The notes beneath the pieces are model-generated. The model did not search any database, was not told the origin of the DNA, and was given only the letters and a program-made list of their open reading frames with translations. From Alphaproteobacteria bacterium UBA3760 (lineage in GTDB: Bacteria; Pseudomonadota; Alphaproteobacteria; Rs-D84): 64,000 nucleotides of DNA. How positions within the stretch are numbered: the first letter of the stretch is position 1; every line of letters starts with the position of its first letter. Below are positions 46,220 to 55,600 of the stretch, piece after piece. The stretch covers positions 22,599-86,598 of the forward strand of contig DFGC01000010.1 in assembly GCA_002371155.1 (NCBI GenBank), written 5' to 3'. Made by a program: the position numbers and the translations under genes.

Positions 46220-46247
46220 ATTATACACATATCTCAGAAATAATCAA
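46220..46247 (-). promoter_or_regulatory. Promoter of the metK leader
   Basis: TTGATT and TATAAT with a 16-base spacer on the minus strand; transcription would begin near 46213, just at the aptamer. Confidence 0.55.
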
Positions 46248-46378
46248 GGGTGTAAAATTGGTAGTTATGGACATACCGCGTATGAAAATATATGATTTTA
46301 TAATCAATAAATTGCCATTTAGAGCCATTTCAGTATAGATTTGTTAAAAATCTTAACACTTATGAAACATTAAAAAAT

Positions 46379-46445
46379 CCGCAGAAATCTGCGGAAATCT
46401 TGGCTCGGGCAGCTGGACTCGAACCAGCGACATACGGATTAACAG
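46379..46445. repeat. Left attachment repeat (tRNA-Asn 3' fragment)
   Basis: 67 bases matching 51714-51780 with two mismatches. It contains the hairpin CCGCAG/CTGCGG and the 3' part of tRNA-Asn up to the anticodon. This is the typical scar of site-specific integration into a tRNA gene. Confidence 0.9.
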
Positions 46446-47054
46446 AGATAAGTAGTTGAATATAGTGTATTTTTTAAGTCCGCGGTGAGCGTGGCTTACA
46501 GCCGATTTTTCGTATAATTTTTGTATAAGTAAAAATAGCGGTATAACAAATGTATAATTTTGCGATTGTATTTTGTTGGAACATAATGCAAATATATCCA
46601 ATGTTTTCCGTGGGTTTTGGCGGAATTTTCCGTAATTTTGTTTTGAATTTTTCCGTTTGATTTTTATGCGATTTTTTGCCTTGTATGAATTTTGGATAAA
46701 ACCCGAAAAATTGGGATACTGTGCGATACATTTTTATACTCTTGTATAACAACATAAAAATTTCATGGTTGTATAAAAATTCGCCAAATCCATATAACAG
46801 CACGTATAGCAACTGTATAATCCAAAAATATATATGCCATGTATAAATTCATGCAAAATTGCAAATATAACGAATGTATAATTTTGATGTCTTAGTTTGA
46901 AAATTTTTATAAATATGGTTTGGTGGTTCGTGGTGCAAAAATGTGGGAGGTGATTTATTTTCAATTGATTTTTTTTGTGTTTTGTGTTATAATCTGCGCC
47001 AGGTAAATGATTTATTTATCTATTATATATAAAAAACTTCCTAGGAGTATACGT
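46446..47054. other. AT-rich island end with TATAA repeats, no gene
   Basis: About 600 bases. The 22-mer GTATAACAAATGTATAATTT + TG occurs at 46541-46562, a near copy at 46866-46886, and again in the other island end at 51604-51625. Many shorter TGTATAA and GTATAAC units lie around. No coding sequence could be supported; recombinase or accessory-protein binding sites are possible. Confidence 0.5.
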
Positions 47055-47318
47055 ATGGCTGTTGTAAAAAAACAAGAAAACGATAAGCTTGTTCTAGAAA
47101 TAGATGGCGATGATAAACAAAAAATAGATGATGTTATGACAAAGTGGAAATTTAAAGATCATCAAAGTTTTTTGCGGTTTATATCAAGTATTTTATTGGA
47201 TACACAAGATAATTCTATGTATTTGAAAACGGATAGCGGAATAGTCAAAGTATCTCCAGCAACGCATTTGTTAAAAGATGCAGCAGAGGAAAAGGTGGAA
47301 GGCGATGGTTGCAAATAA
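47055..47318 (+). CDS. Small island protein, unknown
   Basis: 87 residues, charged, with start fixed by TAGGAG. The first part (KLVLEIDGDDKQKIDDVMTKWKFKDHQSFLRF) resembles the ribbon-helix-helix size and pattern, so a small DNA-binding or antitoxin-like protein is possible but not shown. Its end overlaps the next gene by 14 bases, so the two are cotranscribed. Confidence 0.55.
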   Translation: MAVVKKQENDKLVLEIDGDDKQKIDDVMTKWKFKDHQSFLRFISSILLDTQDNSMYLKTDSGIVKVSPATHLLKDAAEEKVEGDGCK

Positions 47319-47622
47319 AGATAATTATGTTACTCAAGAGCAATATCAGAAATCTTTGACGTCCGAAGATTATGTAAAATTTTCGCAAACGTTTAATGCT
47401 GACGAAACGCAACGTTTAATTCAACATTCTATCAATAAGCTGATCTTGCAAGCGATTTCGTGCGATCACGAAACTAGGTCGGAAACGAAAAAAATAATAA
47501 AAGAATTTGAAAAAGAAGAGTTATGGGCCTCTTTGAAGAAGTTCGGTTTGCTTGTATATGGGTTGTTGGCTATATTTGGCGGAACATTATTAACATTGCT
47601 GGTGCAATATTTGAGCAAGTAG
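47305..47622 (+). CDS. Small membrane-anchored island protein
   Basis: 105 residues. Two-thirds are charged helices (SLTSEDYVKFSQTFNADETQRLIQHSINKL), ending in one transmembrane helix (residues 82-102, GLLVYGLLAIFGGTLLTLLV) close to the C-terminus. GGAAGGCG precedes the ATG. Coupled with the upstream 87-residue protein; as a pair of a soluble and a tail-anchored protein they could be a toxin-antitoxin or a defence accessory, which is inference only. Confidence 0.55.
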   Translation: MVANKDNYVTQEQYQKSLTSEDYVKFSQTFNADETQRLIQHSINKLILQAISCDHETRSETKKIIKEFEKEELWASLKKFGLLVYGLLAIFGGTLLTLLVQYLSK

Positions 47623-47642
47623 TGTTGTGCAAATCAATTATA

Positions 47643-47662
47643 GGGTGGTTTTTATACCACCC
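47643..47662. terminator. Convergent terminator overlapping a stop codon
   Basis: GGGTGGT and ACCACCC around TTTTAT; the 3' codons of the minus-strand gene lie within the stem. Confidence 0.6.
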
Positions 47663-48269
47663 ATTTTGATTGCTTATCTGTGTATAATGGTTCCAGGTTG
47701 CGTCTGAATTCTTCGACAATTTCGTTGATTTCTTTGTTAACTTTATCATCAGGTATAATTTTGCCGTCTTTCATCTCGCAAAATATAAGGTCATACAGTG
47801 GCTTATATTCAGGAGTGTCTTCGCCATAATACAAATTTTTAGATGCTCTCATAATTTTTTGGTTAAAGTCTGTTAATTTGACGAAAGCGACATACATATC
47901 TTTCCCCCAATACATGTAAGCTTTATTCTGTAATGTGCGAAATTTGTTGATAACGTCTTGTTTTTCTTCTAATCGTCTGTGTGGAATTAAATAAGTTATC
48001 CTTTGTGGATATACATCTGTATTTTCTGGATGTTTTGCTTTTTCTGCATTTATCCACCTAAGTGCTTCATCTATTTCTGGTTGAGCTATCGCAGGACATC
48101 TAGCATATATAAACGCATCTTGTATTTCGTATACCGCTTCCATAATTTCTGCGGCAAGTTCAATTTTCTTTTTACCAATAAATTCACGTTTCCAAGCATA
48201 CAAAGCCATGCCGGCAATAATGGCTGTGGCGACGGATGCTGTACAAGAAATAATGTCTGTTGCTATCAT
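47652..48269 (-). CDS. Island protein with N-terminal membrane anchor
   Basis: 205 residues. One N-terminal transmembrane helix (residues 5-25), then a long helical cytoplasmic domain with many charged residues and aromatic-rich parts (NKAYMYWGKDMYVAFVKLTDF). The ribosome site is AGAGG. No recognised family; this anchor-plus-helical-domain layout is common among genes carried by islands. Confidence 0.6.
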   Translation of the reverse strand: MIATDIISCTASVATAIIAGMALYAWKREFIGKKKIELAAEIMEAVYEIQDAFIYARCPAIAQPEIDEALRWINAEKAKHPENTDVYPQRITYLIPHRRLEEKQDVINKFRTLQNKAYMYWGKDMYVAFVKLTDFNQKIMRASKNLYYGEDTPEYKPLYDLIFCEMKDGKIIPDDKVNKEINEIVEEFRRNLEPLYTDKQSKWVV

Positions 48270-48401
48270 ATAAAACCTCTAGATTTAGAGTACTGTAAAA
48301 CAAGAATTGTTTCAAGTGTAATATACAAGATGTTTAATTGTTCCCTTGACTTTATCCCTTGTTTTGGGCTACCTTTTACATAAATAAAGGGAAGGACGAA
48401 T

Positions 48402-49166
48402 ATGATTAGCGATAAAGACATTTTATCTTTGGAGAAAGCAGTTGATAAATATTGGACTGATGTGCTTTCCACAGAAGAAGGAAACAGAACTTTTTATAAT
48501 ATTGCTACAGGAAAAGAGGGCGGTCACCAATTAAGTGATAGGGTCGATCAATTATCAACAGAATTTATCAGTACCACTTATCCGTTGCGAAGTGGTTATC
48601 AAAAAAGCAAAGGCAAAATAAGTTCTCGTAGTATGGGGGACATTTGGTTTAAAAACGAACAGGACGAATGGAACCCGATTAACGTGAAGACAGGGCTTAT
48701 AGGATCCGAAGGTCAACCGAATATTGTGTCATTGAAAAGAGTTATGACATCAATAATGGATCATACTATGGACTCTTATTATATACTGTTGGTAAAATTT
48801 CAGGTAGATCCAGTCGCTAAAAAGATTTCACATAGTGTACATTTAACAGATATATTAAATTGGCTTTCTTTGCCTGATGATGATTCTGTTGTCACTTTTG
48901 ATTCTGGTCCAGGTCAAACAATGCTTAAAGCAAAACATTTTTTTGACTTATTATCGAATGGTGTGGAACCAAAGAAATTAACCGTGTGGAAAAAAATGGA
49001 TTTGCTTATGGATTTATACCGTGACGGCGAAAGAAGATTGAGAGAAAATAGAGCTAGGGATCTGCGAAAGTTTGAATTGTGTTATAAGCGATTTGCATTA
49101 GTTGGGGATAATGCGGTATTTACAATTGATAAAGAAAAGCAACGTAAATTTGGAATTGAGTTATGA
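48402..49166 (+). CDS. Type II restriction endonuclease (predicted)
   Basis: 254 residues. Central stretch MGDIWFKNEQDEWNPINVKTG has the spacing of a PD-(D/E)xK core, with Asp80 and Lys96; the middle acidic position holds Asn94, an uncommon variant. The gene overlaps the following DNA methyltransferase by 4 bases (ATGA), the normal arrangement for restriction-modification pairs, and lies in an integrated island. Strong AAAGGGAAGGA ribosome site. Endonuclease function rests on motif and context. Confidence 0.72.
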   Translation: MISDKDILSLEKAVDKYWTDVLSTEEGNRTFYNIATGKEGGHQLSDRVDQLSTEFISTTYPLRSGYQKSKGKISSRSMGDIWFKNEQDEWNPINVKTGLIGSEGQPNIVSLKRVMTSIMDHTMDSYYILLVKFQVDPVAKKISHSVHLTDILNWLSLPDDDSVVTFDSGPGQTMLKAKHFFDLLSNGVEPKKLTVWKKMDLLMDLYRDGERRLRENRARDLRKFELCYKRFALVGDNAVFTIDKEKQRKFGIEL

Positions 49167-50821
49167 GTACCACGAAGAATAAGCGAGAACAAAAGAAGCA
49201 GTTAGGACAATTTTTAACCCCGCCAGATGTAGCAACTAAGATTCTGGATAAACTGACCATTGATGTTGATTCTGTTGTGTTGGAACCATCGTTTGGAAAT
49301 GGGTCATTTATATATGCATATATAAGTAAATTAGCCCAAAAGGGCATAGACATTAACAATTGGGCAGAGAAACACCTCTATGGATGCGAATTAGACGAAA
49401 GCATGTTTAATGAATTTAAAAGTGCGTGGAAATATGGAACTCTACCAGATAACTTTTTCCTGGGGGATTTTTTTAGATACAAAATGTCGTCTTTTTCACG
49501 CCAGAAGTATTTTTCATCTGTTGAAGGATGTTTTGATTTGATTATTGGGAACCCTCCTTTTGGTGGAACCATAGATGCCGCAATTCAAGATGAGTTAGAT
49601 TCAATTTTCGGTCTTCGAAATGGTCAAAAAATAAAAAAAGAAACATACGCGTTCTTTATTGTTAAATGTTTGGATTTATTGAAAACTGGCGGCAAATTAG
49701 TGTTTATATGTAGCGATACATTGTTATCAATAAATACGATGGCTGGGTTGCGACGATATCTTATGGATACGTGCGAAGTTGTTGTTGATAGGTTGCCAGG
49801 AGAATTTTACGAAACAAAACAGCCTATGGTAGTTTTAACATTAACAAAGGGTGGACATGGATTAGCCGTTTTTGGCGAAAAGAAAGATGTAGATATTGTA
49901 AACAAGACAGCAAATTCTAGTTGGATGATCAATCATGAATGCGCCAGGTATTTTTCGGGTGATGTTCTTGGAAATTATATGGTTGCCACTTCTGGTATGA
50001 CCGTAGGAAAAAACGAATATTTCTTAAGAAAATTGCAAAATAACAATATTGTTGAACCTTATAAAATAGAAATTGTTCAACGAAAAATTACTTTGGAAAG
50101 AGAATTGGAAAAAGCGCGTTTAGGTAAAATAGGTGAGGCGAAAATAGCTAAAATAAAGCAAATGGAGAAAGACGGTTTAACAGAAAAAGCAGTTGCAGTT
50201 GAAAAGCTCGTCGTCCCAGTAAAGATTAAATATCCATGTACAGACTATGCACCGTATAATAAAGCAACCAATCAAATAATTTATTCTCCTACGGCTTGGG
50301 TCATTTATTGGCGCAATGATGGCGAGGCAGTATACGCGTATAAAAAATCTGGACCGTGGTATTTACATGGAGTAGGTGGCAAACCGTTTTTCAAGAAAGA
50401 GGGGCTTACCTGGCAATTGATATCGTCAAGACTCAATATGAGATATTTACCGGCTGGTTATATACTTGATTCAGGTGCTCCATGTGCCTTTTTAAGGGAA
50501 GGTGTGGCCAAGGATGAACTTTATTTCATTATGGGTTGGTGCTTGACAAAGAGTTGCAATACGATTCTAAAAACGGTTATTAACCATACAAGAAATATAC
50601 AATCCAAAGATTTTGAGAGGTTGCCTTACCCTGTTTGGGTCTCACGAGAAAACAAAAAAGCTGTAATAAAAAATGTTAAACATATGATAGATGAAGCAAT
50701 TAAGGGTAAGATATATACATACCAATCTAAAGAAATTCAAGAATTAGAAAAGTATTTTAGTTGTGCTGACGAAGATGTAAAACAAGGCAAATCTTTCAAG
50801 CAATGTTCATTTAACTTTTAG
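49163..50821 (+). CDS. N6-adenine DNA methyltransferase of a type II system
   Basis: 552 residues. KQLGQFLTPPDVA at residues 12-24, the SAM-binding motif I LEPSFGNGSF (40-49) and the catalytic motif IV IIGNPPFGG (127-135) identify a gamma-class N6-adenine methylase of the TaqI type. The C-terminal 300 residues, with LEKARLGKIGEAKIAKIKQ as a coiled linker, should be the target-recognition domain. It protects host DNA from the endonuclease encoded just upstream. Confidence 0.9.
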   Translation: MSTTKNKREQKKQLGQFLTPPDVATKILDKLTIDVDSVVLEPSFGNGSFIYAYISKLAQKGIDINNWAEKHLYGCELDESMFNEFKSAWKYGTLPDNFFLGDFFRYKMSSFSRQKYFSSVEGCFDLIIGNPPFGGTIDAAIQDELDSIFGLRNGQKIKKETYAFFIVKCLDLLKTGGKLVFICSDTLLSINTMAGLRRYLMDTCEVVVDRLPGEFYETKQPMVVLTLTKGGHGLAVFGEKKDVDIVNKTANSSWMINHECARYFSGDVLGNYMVATSGMTVGKNEYFLRKLQNNNIVEPYKIEIVQRKITLERELEKARLGKIGEAKIAKIKQMEKDGLTEKAVAVEKLVVPVKIKYPCTDYAPYNKATNQIIYSPTAWVIYWRNDGEAVYAYKKSGPWYLHGVGGKPFFKKEGLTWQLISSRLNMRYLPAGYILDSGAPCAFLREGVAKDELYFIMGWCLTKSCNTILKTVINHTRNIQSKDFERLPYPVWVSRENKKAVIKNVKHMIDEAIKGKIYTYQSKEIQELEKYFSCADEDVKQGKSFKQCSFNF

Positions 50822-50863
50822 CTGATATTACAAGTTAGTAAGTAATTGTCTTATTATAAATAT

Positions 50864-50890
50864 GACATGCGGAGTGGCATTCTGTATGTC
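50864..50890. repeat. 27-bp imperfect hairpin repeat, copy 1
   Basis: GACATGC and GTATGTC arms around GGAGTGGCATTCT. Same design as 51191-51219; the two flank a small minus-strand gene. Confidence 0.7.
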
Positions 50891-50910
50891 GGTCATACTG
50901 TGTGGTATAA

Positions 50911-51120
50911 TTAGATTCTCTTTTTCCATAATGCAGCCATTTGAAATAATTTGCGCTGGATACGGCGGAGCAACCATGCCTGCCGGCAGGTTAGATTACC
51001 GTTGTTGGTTCTGCGTATAGCGTTCTCTAACTCATGCAATGATCTGCATGCTGCGAAATAAAGCATAATAAAATCGGTTTTGTTACTGGGCTCAATTTCC
51101 CGAAAATGTTTGTACTTCAT
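50911..51120 (-). CDS. Small basic protein, member of a two-copy family (copy 1)
   Basis: 69 residues. MKYKHFREIEPSNKTDF is followed by MLYFAACRSLHELENAIRRTNNGNLTCRQAWLLRRIQ, nearly the same as the protein at 55.9-56.1 kb. The same leader (CCTTAAAAGGATTGTCT) precedes both ATGs, so copy number is recent. Two helices with many Arg suggest nucleic-acid binding. Flanked by near-identical hairpins. No named family. Confidence 0.65.
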   Translation of the reverse strand: MKYKHFREIEPSNKTDFIMLYFAACRSLHELENAIRRTNNGNLTCRQAWLLRRIQRKLFQMAALWKKRI

Positions 51121-51190
51121 AGACAATCCTTTTAAGGTTGTTGCATTCATCAATATCTTTCAAAGATTGTCCAGTCATTTGTTCAAAAAA

Positions 51191-51219
51191 TGACATACGG
51201 AGTAGCATTCTGTATGTCA
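51191..51219. repeat. 29-bp hairpin repeat, copy 2
   Basis: TGACATAC and GTATGTCA with GGAGTAGCATTCT in the loop; direct relative of 50864-50890. Confidence 0.7.
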
Positions 51220-51220
51220 T

Positions 51221-51713
51221 TTAGAAAATAGTGTGCTGAAAGAGCTGGATTTCTGCGGCGTATAAAAATGTATAAACAAAAAAATCAGTTTTTGTATCCC
51301 ATAATGTGTCCCAAAAATGCATCAATTTTATCTGATATAAACAAAATTGTATAAAAAATGTAAAATTCCGTATGTCAGTTAAAAATAAAAATCCCGGAAA
51401 TCTGCGATTTTTTTACGAAGCGACACACGGACTAGTGTTTTTGGCGTTTTTTTATATAACGTGTTGATTTTTGTGTCAAAAAAGCCATTTTTGACTGGTG
51501 ACACACGGACGAAAATTCCGTGTGTCAGGGGTGTTACGAATCTTCTGAAAGCCTTGCTGGTATTGGTGTGGCGCTTGTTGATAAAATATATAAAATTTTT
51601 TCCGTATAACAAATGTATAATTTTGTATATAAAATGTATAAAAAATAGGTGTTTTTTGACGATTTTTGGCTCTTTATGCCGGAACAAGTTGCCGCAGCAA
51701 AAGTAAAGAAAAA
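51221..51713. other. Gene-free right end of the island
   Basis: About 490 bases without a supported gene. Contains a hairpin with arms TGACACACGGA, a copy of GTATAACAAATGTATAATTT (51604-51625) also found in the left end, and several TGTATAA words. Reading frames across the tRNA fragment here are by-products of the repeat. Confidence 0.5.
51499..51527. repeat. Perfect hairpin TGACACACGGA
   Basis: 11-bp perfect inverted repeat with a 7-base loop in the gene-free right end of the island; related in sequence to the GACATAC hairpins. Confidence 0.65.
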
Positions 51714-51780
51714 CCGCAGAAATCTGCGGAAATCTTGGCTCGGGCAACTGGACTCGAACCAGTGACATACGGATTAACAG
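51714..51780. repeat. Right attachment repeat within tRNA-Asn
   Basis: 67 bases matching 46379-46445 with two mismatches (65/67). Includes the CCGCAG/CTGCGG hairpin, the likely tRNA terminator, and the 3' half of the intact tRNA-Asn. Confidence 0.9.
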
Positions 51781-51811
51781 TCCGTTGTTCTACCGACTGA
51801 ACTATGCCCGA
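51736..51811 (-). tRNA. tRNA-Asn (anticodon GTT)
   Basis: Cloverleaf on the minus strand: acceptor TCGGGCA/TGCCCGA, D-arm GTTC...GAAC, anticodon stem CGGAC/ATCCG region with loop reading GTT, T-arm CTGG-TTCGAGT-CCAG, and encoded GCCA end. It is the intact copy at an island junction. Confidence 0.95.
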
Positions 51812-52306
51812 ATAACTGCGCCTATAATAACTCTAAAATCCGCACAAGTCAAGGACTTTCTAAACATTTTATAAATAAAACTTGTGTGTCCCAAAAATCC
51901 GCCATTTCGGGCAAAAAAAGCCCCGGTGTAGACAATGTGTAAAACGTTGTTAAAAATATCTGAAAGTCAAAATGTCTCTATAGATATATTCACATACAGT
52001 TTTGCTACAAACTAATATATTTTACAATTCGTCTTTGTTGGTTCATAGAACGGCCATTCTGTTGTTCTAGGAAAAGGTAAAAAAAGATGGGTGTATTGAA
52101 TAATGGCTGGATTTATCTGGGCTTGTTCAATCAAAAATAGAAAAAATGTAGAATCTATAAGCGATTATTCTGTTGTTTTGATAGATTCATTTCCTGGTTG
52201 AGCAAGACAAAACCTTTTTTATAACAAAACCATATTTATTTACTTTTTATGCCTTTACAAAATCGTAAATTTCATGCATATATAGTAAGACCAAGAGGTA
52301 ACATTT
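51812..52306. other. Region with a possible decayed minus-strand gene
   Basis: About 495 bases without a complete gene. On the minus strand, 52012-52155 is an open stretch without a start (reads ...FLIEQAQINPAIIQYTHLF, then PFPRTTEWPFYEP), which looks more like real protein than chance. It could be the tail of a broken gene. Confidence in that remnant is low. Confidence 0.3.
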
Positions 52307-52663
52307 ATGAATAATTTTGATTTTGTTGAAGAAGTATTAAAAAAAGCGAAATCCTCATACGACATTTCGGAGGATAAACAATTACAGCAAGAAAATATAG
52401 CCGCGCTGAATAGCGGGGATTTGGTGTGGATAAAGCATCAATACAATGAAAGCATTGAAAAATACAAGAAACAAATAAACGCTTTATCTGGCAAGACCGG
52501 CATGGTTGTTGTACAACAACCAATCGCAATACCAGACAATAATATACCAAAAAAATTGAAACACATAACAGAAAGGATACCTGCATACATCATTTGCAGG
52601 GAATTACAAGGCGAAGCTAGAGATCATGTTTTGAAAATGTTTTTTACCCAATTTCTTTCATAA
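52307..52663 (+). CDS. Hypothetical helical protein, 118 residues
   Basis: AGAGGTAACATTT precedes the ATG. The first 65 residues are charged helix (KKAKSSYDISEDKQLQQENI); the end IPAYIICRELQGEARDHVL is also helical. Its last 20 bases overlap the end of the convergent restriction-modification gene. No family recognised. Confidence 0.5.
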   Translation: MNNFDFVEEVLKKAKSSYDISEDKQLQQENIAALNSGDLVWIKHQYNESIEKYKKQINALSGKTGMVVVQQPIAIPDNNIPKKLKHITERIPAYIICRELQGEARDHVLKMFFTQFLS

Positions 52664-55600
52664 TCCTATCTGTTTCCTGTAATACGGTTATGATGTTTTC
52701 ATAATGCATTACTTCTTCCTGAGTTAGTACACGGCCTTTGCGGTCTTTCAGATACTTTTGTGCCGGTTGATAACCGCCGATATAGAATTCCCACGCCGTT
52801 TGTGGCACATTGTCAAAATATTGTGTTTTATTGATATAAACACGATCGTCTTTATATGTCGGCTTATCAACAACACAATTGCCGCCCATAGGGAATGAAA
52901 CATTTGATTGTGGAATGTCGGTCATTAAATGCAATTTGCGTAATTGTTCACCATATTTACGATAGTGTTCAAATTTGTCTTTGGTTTCTGGGTATGGTAT
53001 GCGTGGAAAATCAATTTTTAAGAATTCACGATATTTTTCACGATACGATGGACTGTGCAAAACACCATAAATGTAATCAAATATAGATTCCGGTGTTGTT
53101 TGCCCAACCTTGGATTCTATTTCATGTACAATATCTGGATTTAGGTTTGACTGTTTTTGACCGTTAAAGTATACATTAAGGGGGAAACCATAACTAGTTT
53201 CACTTGTTTTGTCTGATACCAAACAAGAATCAAACAACTTGTTTGTGATCAATACATGATGCCAATCTGTGAAACTTTTTGTTTGTTTACAAAGCATAAG
53301 TACCCAATTGTCGGGATGGTTGATTATGTTTTGCATAGGGGTGCTCTTTGACCTAAATAAGACATTGTGATCGTAATACACATTTCTATTATCAAATGGT
53401 CTATAAGCAATTTTTATTAATTTATGGTCATCAAAAGTTAATTTTGGTTTATTTAATAAGACATAATCTGGGTAATTTTTACCAAGCCCGTATTTGTTTT
53501 TAAATTCCGTATTGGTATAAGGTTTAGAAATAAAATCAAGAATTTTATCTTTGAGAGTTTTGCAGTCAAAATCTATTATAAAGTTATCGCCTGCACTGAC
53601 CATGCCAGAAAAATTTGTGTTGAAAATATTCGTAACTTCAAACCCCTTTTTATAACGTGTTTGATCTTCAAAGATTTTTGGAACAAAGAAGTAATGTGTT
53701 TTATCCGGAATAATTTTATTATATTGGCTGCTAATTAAATTGGTTGTTTCGAGAAAAGTATTTTTAAAGTCTCTTGTGCCCCATACATCCTTATAAAAGC
53801 ACTGACATTGCTGTTTTTGTTTGGGTGTTTTTATAAATATAACTATTGCAACACCCTTTTTTATATCAAAAATATTTTCATCTTTTTGTCCATCTGGAGT
53901 TTTTTCGTGCTTTTGTGAATCGCCATGTAAATTTAATATATAAATTTTATCAAAGGTTTGCATTAAATGCCATCTCATGCCTCTAAAAGTAATATTATCT
54001 AAAAAACCATTGTTTGTCACATATGCGACAATCCCAGATAAGTTTTTTTCAATAAAAGATTCTGCATATCTAATAAATTTGACATAATCATCATCAAGCC
54101 AATGCTTTTTTTCTTGTAGTGTTGTTTTCCCACCTGGTTCTTTTTTGTAGTCTTGAACCAATTTTTTTATATACTCTCCTGTATTCACAGATTTACTATT
54201 ATATGGCGGATTCCCCAATACACACATAACAGGAACATTTTGTTTGATATTATTGGCTTCTTTGGCTTCGTCTGATAACCATTGTGCCGCCCAAAGTGTT
54301 TGTGTGTCTGGGTCGGCTTCTTCCAAAGAATTTGTTAAATAAATCCCCACGCGATTATTGCTGTTCAATATGCTGGAATTACGTGCGACCCGTGCCAAAT
54401 CCCCATCAAACAGGTTGTCTTGACGGAATATTTTATCATTTATACGCGCGTCATCTTGAATATAACCCGTTTCACGTAATACTAAATCCAGTTTCAAGTG
54501 CGCCATGGTATAAGATGACATCATGATTTCAAATCCATGCATGCGTGGCAACAGATCATTTTCAACGTAATTCGGCCAAATGCCGGCGTTATTCTTGAAC
54601 TTCTCATGAATGTAATTTACTGCGGTTGCCAAAAATGTCCCGGTCCCGGTTGCTGGGTCCAGTAGTTGCACACGGTGGAATTCTTTTTCAACTGGTTTTG
54701 ACGCGCCCTGTATTTGAATTTTTTTAGTAATTTTTGATTTATCCGCCAATCCATCTGGTAATTCAAAGTCCGTTTTTAATATATCGTCCATCGCACGAAC
54801 TATGTAGTCAACAACCGGCTGTGGGGTGTAATAAACGCCGCGCATTTTACGCAAAGATTTATCATATTTGCTTAAAAACGTTTCATAGAAATGAATAATT
54901 GGATCTGTTGTTTTGGTTTTGCGTCCAAAATCTTTCAAAATATCGGCAACATCGGTATAACTGAAAATACTTGCCAAACTATCAACAGACCATACAATGC
55001 GTTCATCAATGTCGTTCCCGGCGATATAATCAAACATTTTACGCAAAAATGGGACGGTCTTTGGTATCAGGGTGGCGGCTTCCTGTCGTGTAAAATCATG
55101 CAGGGTTTTATCATGTAAACGGGCAACAAACATGCCATATGCAACCGTTTGAGCATAAATGTCCGCAAATTCTTGTTCGGTCATTGTGCGAATAAGAATC
55201 TTTCTGAATGATTCCAGTTGTTCGTACAACGATTTGTTTTCTGATTGTTCGGTCAGTGCACCTTTTATCACATCTGCAATCAAACGCGCTTTACCGGCCA
55301 TCAATTCAGCCAATTTTAACGGTGATTTTATAGTTGCCGTTTTTACTGTATAAAAATCTTTTATCAAATCAACTAATGTTTGAAATTTTTCTGGTAATGG
55401 TGTGATTGTCTTACCATCAAAATCGGCTATGCGCACTCTGGCGGTTTCATTACCTTCACGATAAAATCTGAATTCCAAATAATCTGTATAAATTAAATTT
55501 GGCAATCCACCAAGATAACGTTCTTTTTGTTCTATTTCACGGTCGAACAGATTATCAAGACGATTAACCCCAATATCTTTGGCCTCGGCAAAACCGATGA

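Noticed and set aside
50864..51527. GACATAC/GACACAC hairpins as a CRISPR array
   Set aside because: Spacing is irregular, the copies differ in sequence, and no cas genes are present.
46353..51768. Two similar minus-strand frames (starting LVRVQLPEPRFPQISA) across both attachment repeats
   Set aside because: They are produced by translating the tRNA-Asn fragment and its terminator hairpin; no ribosome site and no protein-like continuation.
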